From Cephalotus follicularis (taxonomy: Eukaryota; Streptophyta; Magnoliopsida; Oxalidales; Cephalotaceae), in NCBI GenBank assembly GCA_001972305.1, contig BDDD01000421.1, forward strand, positions 565,294 through 629,293: a DNA stretch of 64,000 bases, given 5' to 3'. Within the stretch, counting starts at the first letter, position 1; each line of letters starts with the position of its first letter. The notes beneath the pieces are model-generated. The model was given only the letters and a program-made list of their open reading frames with translations. It made no database searches and was not told where the DNA came from. Shown piece after piece: positions 1 through 11,401 of the stretch. A program made the translations under genes and the position numbers.

Positions 1-20
1 TAAGAATTATAAGCCTACCT

Positions 21-33
21 CTCTGATACCAAT
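21..33 (-). other. Primer-binding site of a SIRE-type copia element
   Basis: Read on the minus strand this is TTGGTATCAGAG, the usual plant retroelement primer site complementary to the 3' end of initiator tRNA-Met. It lies directly next to the LTR at 34-1189, so that LTR is the 5' LTR of an element whose body runs out of the window to the left. Confidence 0.75.
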
Positions 34-1189
34 TGAATAAACTACAAGGGGGGTGAATTGTAGTTTCTAAAATTTAATTAACATTTTCGTAATTTCAAGT
101 TAAAACAATGAACACAAAATATATATGTAATCAAAAGCAAATAGATAAAATAATTAAAGAGAGAAAGTTAGATAGTTGCAAACACGGTTTTAGAGTGGTT
201 CGGCTTAACTCTTGCTTACGTCCACTTTTCCCAAGGATCTCCTTGAGGTTCCACTAGTTCTCTGAATAAATTTGCAGGCGCTATTCGGTGCACCTTTACA
301 CTTGTTCGTGATTGACCTCAATCACTTACAATTTTTGGGTTTACTCCCATATTTCAATCAATATGTATAATGAAGTATTTGTGTTTGATTTTAACCTCTC
401 AAAGGTTGGATTTTATAGGATAATATCTATCAAATAAATAAGAACAACAATAGGCTAAAAGCACACAAATAACTTTGATATTGAACTTTGATGATCTTGG
501 TTGAACTTTTCAATAGATGTTGTTTTCTCTTTGTATATTGATCACTTGTGTTCTTGTTGTTATTGTTCTTCTTGTTCTCTTTATGTATATAGCCGTTTTT
601 GACTTGAAAAATCCGTTGGTAGTGTCTTGGGGCTTATTGCTTCAAAGATGGCGCATTAAAAATCTGCCAGAAATTGTCTCCAGTGCGCAAAGCGTCGACG
701 GTGTTCTTCAAAGCGTTGGTGCTTAAATGACCGTTGGAAGTTTAAATTTGAATCTATGCTCTAAGAGCTGATGGTCTTGAACTTTGGGGTCGTCGGTTGT
801 CCTCAAAGCGCTGACGGTTTGTGTTGAGCGTCGACGCTTTGGGCAATTTTGATTGGCCCAAAAGTCCCTGTTTTTAACCTCTGTTGTAGCCCTCTTAAGC
901 ACAAGCGCTTTGCCTCAAAGCACTGCCGCTTTCCTCATAGCGTCAACGGTTGGACAATTTCTTCATTGCTCGGTTGGCGCTTTGTTCCCAGATTTCGACG
1001 GTTGTCCTTAAGCGCTGATGCTTACAGTTAAAGCGCTGACACTTACATTTAAAGCGTCGACGCTTTAACCTGTAATTCCAATTTTCTGGTTTGTTTTGTG
1101 ACATTCTTACTTTTCTTGCACATAAAGAAACTTTGTTAAAATACAAATATGTTATCATCAAAACTAGGATTGAGACATAAATGTCAACA
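34..1189 (-). repeat. 5' LTR of a SIRE-type Ty1-copia element
   Basis: On the minus strand the segment starts TGTTGACA at 1189 and ends TTCA at 34, followed by the primer-binding site, which gives a TG...CA LTR of 1156 bp. Its start (TGTTGAC, then TTTGATGATAACATATTTG) also occurs at 44355, so both belong to one family. The end near 34-60 carries the CAATTCACCCCCC-like tail I associate with SIRE/Maximus LTRs. The short ORFs inside have no family features and are not genes. A palindrome cluster occupies 680-1070. Confidence 0.7.
680..1070. repeat. TCGA-core palindrome cluster 1
   Basis: At least eight degenerate copies of AAAGCGTCGACGCTTT are spaced irregularly. A perfect 20-bp palindrome, TTAAAGCGTCGACGCTTTAA, is at 1049-1068, and GAGCGTCGACGCTTT lies near 822. 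Decayed copies read GCGCTGACG or GCGTCAACG. See the finding on these clusters. Confidence 0.75.
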
Positions 1190-2769
1190 AGCAAGAAGGC
1201 GGTGACGATCTAATCAGAGGGAACATATGTGTATTTATCCATTGCCTAGCTTCCTAACTAGACTCTCGAGGTCTCTCTAATAGGAATAGTACAATAGAAT
1301 CATCAATCAATCAAGGTCAATAGCTAGTAGGAGAGGAGTGTTGGATATTGGGATAGCAGCGGGCGAAATTCATTTCAGGCAGGTAGGGTTTGGGGTGACT
1401 AATTTTAAATTTTTGATTCCAGCAAATGAATCACCCATAACCAATGCCATGAAATTTCCCAATTACACCCAAGGATCACTAATTGATCTATTAAAAGTCC
1501 CCTAGGATGAATCCAAGCATGGGAAGGCATAGGTGGATTAGGGTTTACATACCCAAAAAATCAGCCAACATACCAAATGGAATTAGGGTGCACACAAAAC
1601 CCTAATTCCAATTCCACCAAGACCTAAACCCTAAGGCATTCACATACCAAGCTAGGGTTTGACAAAACCCTAGTAACAACACCTAAAAATAGCCAAAATT
1701 CTAGGGGTTGGCAAATCCCTAGCACCAACAAACACACCACAACATCAAAAGAAGAAAAAAATGAAGGAGAAAGATGATTACCTATAGTTTTTACTCCTCC
1801 ATACTTTTGGAAAATCCTTCCTTTGAGTTCCAAGCAATCCATATTCACATTTTATCTTCCCAAAGGCATGGAAAGAAGGTTATATGAAGAGAGTTTGGTT
1901 GGATGTTCTATCCTAGAATTTACCTCAATTTAGAGGTAGAGTTATTAAGAAATCTCCACCTATAAAGAGGTTAGAGAGGGTAAGAGGAGTAATATCTTGG
2001 TTTCACTCATCAAGAACTAACAAGTTCTTAGACACCATGAATGGTGAACTTCACTCATGGAAATGGAGGAAGAGAACAGAGAAAATAGAAAGTCAGCCAA
2101 AAGAAGAGAAGAAGAGAGAAGAAACAAAAGTACTATTAATGAAATGTTTTGTCTCACATATGTATATGTCGCGTGCTTCCAAGAGATACAACTAATATCT
2201 CTTTTGTTTAAAAGACTTTCAACCAATGAATATCAAGCATTACACACCTCTATCATCCCTCAAAAAGTGGCCAGACATAAGGAGGCTTAATGAGCAAGTT
2301 TCACTTTGCTCAAAGGTTAAGTAAGTTGACAAAGTCAACCATCCAAAACCAAGTAGCTTCCAACTAGAAAGTAACTAAGTTACTAATGGCACTTAAAGGG
2401 CATTAGGCCAGCCTAATCAAAAAGCAATATCAATTCTAGGGTTCGGACCGAATGATCCCAAAAGCACACTCTCTCCATGAATTCTCAATAATTCATAAAT
2501 GACCAAAATACCCCTTAGCCCGAAATGATCTATTTATGGTACTGCTTGAACTTGCTTCTTTAGAAATGATTAAAGTATAGTAAAATAGATATTCTCTGGC
2601 CAAGTAACACCTCTGAGGTGCCATCCTCTCACTAAATGACATGTGTGCCACACACGTCAACTGATTCCAAAACCAGGTGGAACCCGAAAGCCCGATGGAT
2701 TTCCGATACAATGATAAAATTTCCAAAACATTCCAAAGTTCTGGTACGACTATCCTGATAGTCCTTGAC
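1190..2769 (-). repeat. LTR-like relic, no gene
   Basis: I see no gene. The part near 1200-1330 shares phrases (AGAGGGAAC, GCCTAGCTTCCT, ATCAATCAATCA) with LTR relics at 19060-19300 and near 30110. The order of features (A/T-rich end, purine-rich tract at 2057-2130) resembles a minus-strand gypsy LTR. Boundaries are not visible. Confidence 0.35.
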
Positions 2770-5175
2770 TGTGACAACCCGAATTCTTTTTTGTACTATT
2801 CACGCATACATTGTACTGAATTGGACCGTATCGAATTGTATTGAATTGAGGTATTCCTATACCTATTGCTATTGTATTGATTATATGCATGTATAGTCGG
2901 GGTTTTGGGCTGAGTTTCAAAGAGTTGGTCGAATTGACTATATCAGTCAATTTCTCACTCTCATTCTCTCATTCTTTCATTCTTCTACCTATCTCTATCC
3001 TTCTCTCCCTCTCTCTCTTGCTGGAAGCCTCCCTCCATCTCCATAGCAGCCAGATTGCATCCCTTTCAACGAGGATACCAATTGCAAGTGTGGGTTGTCG
3101 ATTCAGTGACATAGCAGCTGATTCTTGAGTGTTTCCGGCCATTGACCGATCGTTAGCTCAAATTTTGAAGCTTCGTTAAAGTTAGGACTTCCCTACTTGA
3201 TTGCCTATTGCCTAATTGCATAATTGATTGAATGATTGATTGAATTGAGTGATTGTATTTCATTGAATTGGAAAACTAGGGTTTTTATTGATTTCCTTGA
3301 TCTAACTAATCTAGGAGGATTGAAACTGAATTTAGAAGGTTGTAACAAGTTTTACTAACCTTAAATGATTGATTTTAACCCTTAGTTTTTAAAGAATAAC
3401 TTTAAATTGGATTTTGACTTGAGATTGGCCACTTTTTCTGTACAAAAACTGACCCTACCCAGCAAAGACATCAACCCCAGCCCATGGACGTCGATGTCTT
3501 TCGCTTTAGAATGATGTATCCTTGGTTTTGCAGCAAAGACATCAACGTCTTTGCCTTGAGATGTCTTCTCCCCAGGAAAGACATCGATGCTGAACATCAA
3601 TGCGCATTCCCAGGGTACTTTTATTGAATCGCGTCAATGTCTTTGTTCAAAGACATCGATGTCCTTCGGCTAGATCTCTATACAATAGAGAAAGACATCG
3701 ATGTCTTTCAAAGACGTCGATGTCCTTCTACCGTTTAAAGGAATGCCCTGATACGCATCGATGTCTTTGGCCAAGGACATCGACGCCTTTCGGGATGAAT
3801 GGAACTTTTAACCATTTTAAAGCTTTGTTTCAACTCTTTTTCACATTGCCGCTTGACTGGAGCCTCACTTGAGGTATTCAAGCATTTGAAACACAATTTT
3901 CCATGGTTTTCAAAGATTGAATAGATAGATTGATAGGGTGACAGCTTGAGCCATATGCGACGACCCAATGACTTTCTTTCACTGGATAGATGTTTCTTCC
4001 TATCTTGTTATTTGATTGTCACCGTCTACTGGCTTTCGATTGATTGATTGATTGGGTCATAAGTGTTGTGAGTCTAAGTTCAGAACGTTGGACGCATTTT
4101 CCATTCCTTCGATTAGACATCACCACTTATTGACCCTGTTTTGATATTGCACTAATATATTGATTGATTGTATTGTACGGATCCTATAGAGCGACCTTCT
4201 GATTCATGTCAGCATGTTAGGTTGTTGACTCTGTCCACCTATTCTGTCGATCGTTTCATTTATCGATATTGTATTGACCTGCTGATGAGCAGTACCGATT
4301 GATTGTCGATTGATTCTCCCTTGAGGGTCGTAGCTCCATAACGGTTTCAGTAGCTCCCTCGGTTGTAGCTCATCGAAACTGTATTGACCTAGCCATAGAC
4401 TGGAAGATCTACAAGTTCCAGACCTGATCAGTCTGAGACAGTAGATAGATATCTCACCCTTTTTGAAGGACTACCTTCTGTGGGATCGATCACTGCTAAC
4501 TAATTGACACTGTATTGACACCTGTCGCATGCTCTATAGGATATTGTTTGATTGATTGGGTGTTTTTACACCACCGTTGAGTGTCTGCTATTGATTTATT
4601 GTTATAGATCCTATCCGTATGTTCTGTTATGGGCCAGGACATGTGGATAGTGAGATTGCCAACTATATTCATGCATTTGCCATGTCATGCATTGATATTG
4701 TACACAACACATAGATATTGCATAGACTATCAACGATATTACACATTGTACATGCATACATGCTGCATGGGGTTTCTGCTTAGCCAGTGTGGCTAGCCCC
4801 ATCCTTCGGGGTGGGGCTGTATTGTACTTTTGTGCGGCATAGGTAGGGCAATAAGTAGCAGCGGACAGAAGGATTGAATACTTGTTTTGATTGCACGGCT
4901 GCTTGGGTACCGCTGAGCTGGTAGTGAGATTTTGAAGTGAAAGGATGGAAATATATTATATTGAAATGACTGCTATCGTACTGTAAAAGATTGGTATTGT
5001 AAAGCACTGCTACCACATTGTATTGCATCGTATGGATGGATTATTATATTGTATCTTTCGCAAATTGTAAAGTTTTAAGTTTTTCTGCATTTTTATATTG
5101 TAGTCCCGACCATTGTATTGTGTATTGGTTGAAGAGTAATGCCATGTGTCCACCCCGCGGGCGCGGGGTGTTACA
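2770..5175 (+). repeat. 5' LTR of gypsy element A
   Basis: It starts TGTGACAACCCGAATTC and ends GGGGTGTTACA, followed by a primer-binding site. The same start recurs at 10019. The LTR holds many GATTGATT tracts, a C/T-rich tract at 2955-3060 and a palindrome cluster at 3454-3800. The near-inverted termini (TGTGACAACCC and GGGTGTTACA) fit Tekay-type LTRs. Confidence 0.85.
3454..3800. repeat. TCGA-core palindrome cluster 2
   Basis: About twelve copies of AAAGACATCGATGTCTTT occur in 350 bp, seven with TCGA in the core and the rest with TCAA. GAAAGACATCGATGTCTTTC at 3690-3709 is a perfect 20-bp palindrome. Confidence 0.8.
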
Positions 5176-5178
5176 GAA

Positions 5179-5196
5179 TGGTATTAGAGACATTGG
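5179..5196 (+). other. Primer-binding site of element A
   Basis: TGGTATTAGAGACATTGG follows the 5' LTR after three bases. It matches the plant initiator tRNA-Met site TGGTATCAGAGC with changes. Confidence 0.7.
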
Positions 5197-5326
5197 TCAG
5201 CCTGCTAGTAAAGTATATTAATGCGTTGATTGAGGTTGACTGAATGGAATCGCATGATATATGTTATTGCCTATTCATGCTTTTTTTTTTATTTGGAAAA
5301 TAGATTGACATTGGAATTGAAAGTGA

Positions 5327-6513
5327 TTGTATCTGATCATCCCATTGTTGTCCTCTATAGCGATAAACAATAGGGGAAGGCGTGGCTATCGAGGAGGAAG
5401 GAATGCTCCTGCCCCTGCTCCCGTTGTTAATGAACCGACGCCCGATAATGTTTTTCCAGAGTATGATCCTAATGCTCCTCCAGTTGGGGCTGACCTCGAG
5501 GTTTGGAGACAGTTGTGTGCCACTATGGCACAAATTCATACTCTAATGGGACGCTAACATGCTCAAGTTGAACGTAGACCGAGGAGGAAAGACATGTTGA
5601 GCCATTTCGTAAAGTTGTAGCCTCCAGCGTTTATAGGACTCCCTGATCCTACCTTTGCCGAATCTTGGATAACTCAGTTGGAGAAGATCTTTGAGGTCAT
5701 GGGATGTGATGATGAACATAAATTGGTATTGGCAGTGTGTACGCTTCAAGGAGAAGCCTAGCATTGGTGGGCTATGGTTAACACTGATTGGACCAGAAAT
5801 GGTACAGTCCGCTCTTGGGATGCCTTCAAAAGAGAATTCAATGCAAGGTACTACTCTCATGTAGAGACAGACAGAAAACAGATTGAATTTGCTAACTTGG
5901 TACAAGGAAGCATGACAGTTGCTGAGTATGAGGCTAGATTCATGCAATTAGCCCGATTTGCCCGTACTTAGTGGAAGGCCAAGAACGTAGAGCAAAGAAG
6001 TTCCTTCAAGGACTGGGATTGGATTTGAGGAGGCAATTGACTCCCTTGGGATTGACCTCCATATCGGATATTTCTTCCCGAGCTATGCAGCTTGAGGATA
6101 TTGCAGCTGAATCTAAACTGATGAGAGATATAGTCCACACCAGGCCTACTCCTTATTCTTGGCAGAGTGGTAGTGACAGTGGCAGTGCTAAATCGCAGAA
6201 GACTGATAGTAGCCCCTCACCTGGTTCTCATGGTAGCAATCAGGATAGTGGGAACCTGTCCCATTCTCGGAGGAAAGGCAGATCAGGGAACACACATCGA
6301 GGAGACCGATCTTCAGCACCTAGTCAGGATACACCCTCAAGACTCTCTAGGAGTGGTAATCAGAGTGCTACGGTTCATTGTGTGCATTTTCAGAAGACCA
6401 ACCACACTTCTGATAACTGTAGATGGTATTTGGGCCTTTGCTTGGGTTGTGGTGGTTACGACCACATTGCCAGAGATTGTCCGCGGAGTTCTCATCCTAG
6501 AGGATTTGATTAG
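5327..6513 (+). pseudogene. gag of gypsy element A, broken
   Basis: This encodes the structural capsid/nucleocapsid polyprotein. An N-terminal piece (5327-5557) is rich in Arg, Gly and Pro. A capsid piece at 5774-5971 includes the retrotransposon-gag segment ending VAEYEARFMQLARFA. The next piece, 5971-6513, continues with RRAKKFLQGL and ends in two zinc-knuckle-like Cys/His runs (CVHFQKTNHTSDNC and CLGCGGYDHIARDC). The pieces are separated by stop codons (after MGR at 5555-5557 and after ART near 5969) and by frame changes, so no full gag can be made. Confidence 0.75.
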
Positions 6514-6599
6514 ACACAGCGGTCACTGCCTCCACCAGGATCGACATCCAGTGTACCGTCTTCTTCCCGTGGGACTTCGCAGTCCAGAGGAAAACAACC

Positions 6600-7020
6600 A
6601 ATGAGTTCTGCTCCGACAGTTCTGGCTAGAGTGTTTGCTATGAAACCGAGTACTGCAGCAGGGTCAGATGTTGTGATAAGAGGTACCATTCGACTCTTTT
6701 AGCTTCCAACACGGGTTCTTATTGATCCGAGTTCATCCCATTCATTCATTACATTGCATTTTGTCTCCCATGTTGGTTTGAGATCTGAGTACCTTCCTTT
6801 CTTGATAGAAGTGTCCATACCTCTCGGTGAGTCGGCGACCACCGATTGAGTGTGTAGAGATTGTGTTATTGAGATTGATGATTGTTGCTTGTTGTCCAAT
6901 CTTATTTTTCTTCCTATGGATAGCTTAGATATGATTCTGGGCATGGATTGGTTGTCTGCTAGCTTTGCTCAGGTGAATTGTAATCAGAAAGTTGTAGTTT
7001 TCAGTCCTCCGGGACGACTA
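6600..7020 (+). pseudogene. Aspartic protease region of element A
   Basis: Translation gives VLIDPSSSHSFI where gypsy proteases have VLxDxGxxHSFI, and further on LDMILGMDWLSA, the usual flap and C-terminal part. The catalytic D-[ST]-G triad reads D-P-S, and a stop interrupts the middle near 6849, so the enzyme is dead. Confidence 0.65.
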
Positions 7021-7164
7021 CCTTTTTGATTCCTTGGTACCTTAGAGCCATCATTTGTTTTGATAATTTCGGCTTTGCATGCGGACAGATTGTTACGACG
7101 GGGATGCCAGGGGTTTCTGGCACATGTGCTCGACACTGATAGGTGGTGACCGAAACTAGAAGAT

Positions 7165-8723
7165 GTGCCAATGGTTTGCGAGTTCAGAGATGTTTTTCCT
7201 CGAGACTTGACTTCTTTACCACCGGACAGAGAGATAGAATTTGTAATTGACTTGATACCAGGTACTGCACCGATTTCTCGAGCACCATACCGAATGGCAC
7301 CAATAGAATTGAAAGAGTTAAAGATACAGTTACAGAATCTTCTGGACAAAGGTTTTATAAGACCTAGTGCTTCACCCTGGAGAGCACCTGTTCTTTTGTC
7401 AAGAAGAAAGATGGACCGCTCCGTATGTGTATTGACTACCGACAGTTCAATAAAGTTACAGTGAAGAATAAGTACCCTCTACCGCACATTGATGAACTGT
7501 TCGACCAGCTCAGAGGAGAGACAGTGTTTTCTAAGCTCTATTTAAGATCGGGCTACCAGTAGTTAAAAGTCAGACCGGAGGATATTCCGAAGACGGCTTT
7601 CAGATCGAGATATGGTTATTACGAGTTTCTAGTTATGCCATTTGGTGTAACTAATGCTCCTGCAGCTTTCATGGACCTCATGAATCGAGTGTTCAGATAG
7701 TACTTGGATCAGTTCGTTGTGGTTTTTATTGACGATCTCTTGGTGTATTCCAGGACTGAGGAGGAGCATGCTCAGCACCTCTACATTGTATTGCAGACAT
7801 TGAGGGATCATCGATTGTATGCCAAATTCGACAAGTGCGAGTTTTGGCTATCCGAGGTTGCTTTTCTAGGGCATATTGTTTCATCTGATGGTTTATCTGT
7901 GGATCCGTCCAAGATTGAGGCCGTGAAAGATTGGAAACAACCGACGAATGCTTCTGAAGTCCGTAGTTTCTTGGGTTTAGCAGGGTATTATCATCGGTTT
8001 GTTGAGAAATTTTCCCGTATTGCTACACCTTTGACTAGACTAACACAGAAGAATATTGCTTTTGTGTGGGATAGTGACTGTGAAAGGAGTTTTCAAGAGT
8101 TGAAAGATAGATTGGTTTCCGCTCCTGTCCTAGCTTTGCCAGATGGGAACGAAGACTTTGTTGTATACACCGATGCTTCTGGAAAAGGGGCTTGGTTGCC
8201 TTCTTTTGCAATACGACAAAGTGATTGCATATGCATTGAGAAAGATCAAACCACACGAAAAAACTACCTCGTGCATGACTTGGAGTTGGCGGCCATTGTC
8301 TTTGCTCTTGGAAAATGGTGCCACTACCTTTATGGGACCAAGTTCATAGTTTTCACTAATCATAAGAGTTTGAGATATCTCTTTTCATAGAAGGAATTGA
8401 ACATGAGACAAAGAAGGTGGTTTGAGCTTCTTAATGACTATGACTGTGACATTGAATATCATCTGGGGAAGGCAAATGTTGTTGCGGATGCCTTGAGTCG
8501 CAAGCTATTTTGTATGACTCTTTCCCATATACAGGCACAACCGGTGTTTCTTGACCAGATGAGAGATGCTCAGATTGTGGACATGGAACTACAGAAAGTG
8601 GCTACTGCTATTGATGAAGGATTGAAACCCAATTTCTCCCTGTCTATAGATGGGTTATTGGGATACACGAATAGAATTTGCATTCCAGTCGATAGGGAGT
8701 TGAAGGAAGAGCTTCTTTCTTAA
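7165..8723 (+). pseudogene. Reverse transcriptase and RNase H of element A, broken
   Basis: The segment begins with the gypsy RT entry ([20 protein letters not shown] and [13 protein letters not shown]). After a frame change near 7400 it continues through the active-site motif [10 protein letters not shown] at about 7726 and [12 protein letters not shown], then RNase H with VYTDASGKG at about 8163 and [15 protein letters not shown] near 8460. Stops include TAG in place of CAG before YLDQF at about 7699 and after YLFS at 8388. These C-to-T changes are typical of methylated, silenced retroelements. Together the pieces cover a full-length RT/RH module. Confidence 0.85.
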
Positions 8724-8739
8724 GCTTATAAATCTCATC

Positions 8740-9345
8740 TCTCTATCCATTCAGGGAGTACGAAGATGTATCGTGACCTAAAACTTAGCTATTTGTGGAT
8801 TGGCATGAAGAGAGAAATCGCGGAATTTGTATCGAGATGCCTCACTTGTCAACAAGCAAAGGCAGAGACCGACAGGCTTGCTTCAGCCTTTGATCATTCC
8901 TGAGTGGAAATGGGAGCACATTACCATGGATTTCGTGTCCGGGTTACCTCTGACTCGTGACAGACACGATGGTATATGGGTTATTGTCGACCGACTCATG
9001 AAGTCGGCCCACTTTCTACCGATTCGGATGACTTATTCTAGAGAAAAGTTGTCCAGATTGTTCTTGAAAGTGATTTTTAAAGCACATGGAGCTCCTGTCA
9101 GCATTGTTTCAGACCGAGACTCTCACTTCACTTCCGGGTTTTGGAGGAAGTTACAGACAGCTATAGGTACAGAATTGAGTTTCAGCACTATTTTTCATCC
9201 CCAAATAGACGGTTTGTCCGAAAGGACCATTCAGACATTGGAGGACATGCTTCGTGCATGCGTTCTCGACTTTGGAGGTAGTTGGGATGACTACTTGCAT
9301 TTGATTGATTTCTCGTATAACGATAGTTATCACGAGAGTATATAG
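8740..9345 (+). pseudogene. Integrase of element A, broken
   Basis: A zinc-binding H-H-C-C region (ending RCLTCQQAKAE near 8860) is followed by the catalytic core with [20 protein letters not shown] and DGLSERTIQTLEDML, which carry the D, D and E residues. The frame shifts between the zinc domain and the core. The ORF ends at a TAG at 9343-9345, where MAPDETLYGRKC continues in frame, so a nonsense change is likely. Confidence 0.8.
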
Positions 9346-9486
9346 ATGGCTCCTGACGAGACCCTTTATGGAAGGAAGTGTCGATCACAAGTTTGTTGGG
9401 ATCAGGTCAGCAAAAGAAGCATTTTGGGGCCAGAAATAGTATAGTTTACCTCAAAGAAAGTGAAATTGATTAAAGACTGACTGATA

Positions 9487-9960
9487 GTGGCACAGAGTAG
9501 ACAGAAAATCTATGCGAATAGTCATCGCAAAAGCTTGGAGTTTAGAGTTGGTGACCATGTTTTCCTCAAAGTGTCACCCACTAAAGGAGTCATGAGATTC
9601 GGAAAGAAAGGGAAGCTTTCTCCTCATTTTATCAGACTGTTCGAGATATTGGATCAGATTGGACGACTTGCTTACAGGCTTGCCTTGTCTCCAGCATTAT
9701 CAAGAGTTCATGATGTGTTCCATGTTTCACAGTTGAGGAGATATGTTCGAGATCCCTCACACATCATTGAGTATGGTTAGTTTCAGCTAGAACCTGACTT
9801 ATCATTTATAGAGACTCCTATACGGATTATTGACAGACAGATCAGAGTATTGAGGAACACGACCATTCCTTTGGTCAGTGTTCTATGATAGTATCATGGT
9901 TCAGTGGAGCGCACCTGGAGTGTGAGGACGATATGAGAGAGACATACCCTTTCCTATTTG
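9487..9960 (+). pseudogene. Integrase C-terminus with chromodomain-like tail, element A
   Basis: The first part has the GPY/F-type sequence (KLSPHFIRLFEILDQIG, then VFHVSQLRRY). After a stop at 9778 the same frame continues with DLSFIETPIRIIDRQIRVL and TIPLVSVL, which matches the tail of Tekay/Del chromoviruses. In this family the tail is thought to steer integration to chromatin. Further stops follow. Confidence 0.7.
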
Positions 9961-10005
9961 ATTGATTGATCAATTGACCGATGAATTTGGGGACCATATT
10001 CTTTT

Positions 10006-10018
10006 AAGGAGGGGAGAA
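10006..10018 (+). other. Polypurine tract of element A
   Basis: AAGGAGGGGAGAA sits immediately before the 3' LTR start TGTGACGACCC. It is the expected primer site for second-strand synthesis. Confidence 0.8.
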
Positions 10019-11401
10019 TGTGACGACCCGAATTCCCTTTTGTACTGTTCATGCATACATTGTACCGTATTGGATCTTATCGAATTGTATTGAATTGAGG
10101 TATTCCTATACCTATTGTTATTGTATTGATTATATGCATGTATAGTCGGGGTTTTGGGATGAGTTTCAGAGAGTTGGTCGAATTGACTATATAAGTCAAT
10201 TTCTCACTCTCATTCTCTCATTCTTTCATTCTTCTCCCTCTCTCTATCCTTCTCCCTCTCTCTCTCTTGCTGGCAGCCTCCCTCCATCTCCATAGCAGCC
10301 GGATTGCATCTCCTTCAACGAGGATACCGATTGCAAGTGTGGGTTGCCGATTGAGTGACATAGCACCCGATTCTTGAGTGTTTCCGGCCATTGACCAATC
10401 GTTAGCTCAACTTTTGAAGCTTCGTTAAAGGTACGACTTCCCTACTTGATTGCCTATTGCCTAATTGCATAATTGATTGAATGATTGATTGAATTGAGTG
10501 ATTGTATTGTATTGAATTGAAAAACTAGGGTTTTTATTGATTTCCTTGATCTAACCAATCTAGGAGGATTGAAACTAAATTTAGAAGGTTGTAACAAGTT
10601 TTACTAACCTTAAATGATTGATTTTAACCCTTAGTTTTCAAAGAATGGCTTTGAATTGGATTTTGACTTGAGATTGGCCACTTTTTCTGCACAAAAACTG
10701 ACCCTACCCAACAAAGACATCGACCCCAGCCCATGGACGTCGATGCCTTTCGCTTTAGAATGCTGTATCCTTGGTTCCGCAGCAAAGACATCGACGTCTT
10801 TGCCTTAAGATGTCTTCTTCCCAGGAAAGACATCGATGCTGAACATCGATGCGCATTCCCAGGCTACTTTTATTGAATCGCGTTGACGTCTTTGTTCATA
10901 GACATCGATGTCCTTTGGCCAGATCTCTATACAATAGAGAAAGACATCGATGTCTTTCAAAGATATTGATGTCCTTCTACCCTTTAAAGGAATGCCCTGA
11001 TACGCATCGATGTATTTGGCCAAGGACATCGACGCCTTTCGGGCTGAATGGAACTTTTAACTGTTTTAAAGCTTTGTTTCAACTCTTTTCACATTGCCGC
11101 TTGACCGGAGCCTCACTTGAGGTATTCAAGCGTTTGAAACACAGTTTTCCATGGTTTTCAAAGATTGAATAGATGGATTGATAGGGTGACAGCTTGAGCC
11201 ATATGCGATGACCCAGTGACTTTCTTTGACTGGATAGATGTTCCTTCCTATCTCGTTTTTTGATTGTCACCATCTACTGGCTTTTGATTGATTGATTGAT
11301 TGGGTCATAAGTGTTGTGAGTCTAAGTTCGGAACGTTGGACGCATTTCCCATTCCTTCGATTAGACATCACCACTTATTGACCCTGTTTTGATATTGCAC
11401 T
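10019..11401 (+). repeat. 3' LTR of element A, truncated
   Basis: It is closely similar to 2770-4152 and then diverges after GATATTGCACT. The remaining kilobase of the LTR is missing and is replaced by an inverted segment of the same family. It carries palindrome cluster 3. Confidence 0.8.
10704..11045. repeat. TCGA-core palindrome cluster 3
   Basis: This is the copy of cluster 2 in the 3' LTR. Several cores that read TCAA in the 5' LTR read TCGA here, and the reverse also occurs (AAGACGTCGATG there, AAGATATTGATG here). Confidence 0.75.

Larger units (their letters stand above)
2770..11401 (+). mobile_element. Ty3-gypsy element A, Tekay/Del-type chromovirus, decayed
   Basis: The element has a 2406-bp 5' LTR, a primer-binding site, gag, protease, reverse transcriptase, RNase H, integrase and a chromodomain-like tail in the order usual for Ty3-gypsy, then a polypurine tract and a 3' LTR that breaks off at 11401. 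The integrase ends with a GPY/F-type region followed by a tail like RNxTIPLVxVL, which suggests the Tekay/Del group. Reading frames are broken by stop codons and frameshifts, so it cannot move on its own. The 3' LTR is joined to an inverted piece of the same LTR family. Confidence 0.85.

Noticed and set aside
1624..2290. Several 70-77 codon ORFs on both strands
   Set aside because: They fall in LTR-like relic sequence, overlap one another on opposite strands and show no motif.
3454..3800. CRISPR-like appearance of repeated palindromic units
   Set aside because: Spacing and repeat sequence are irregular, no leader or cas genes exist, and the setting is a plant LTR.
5179..5196. tRNA-like matches at LTR borders (also 25007 and 51137)
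   Set aside because: They are primer-binding sites of 12-18 bp complementary to a tRNA end, not tRNA genes.
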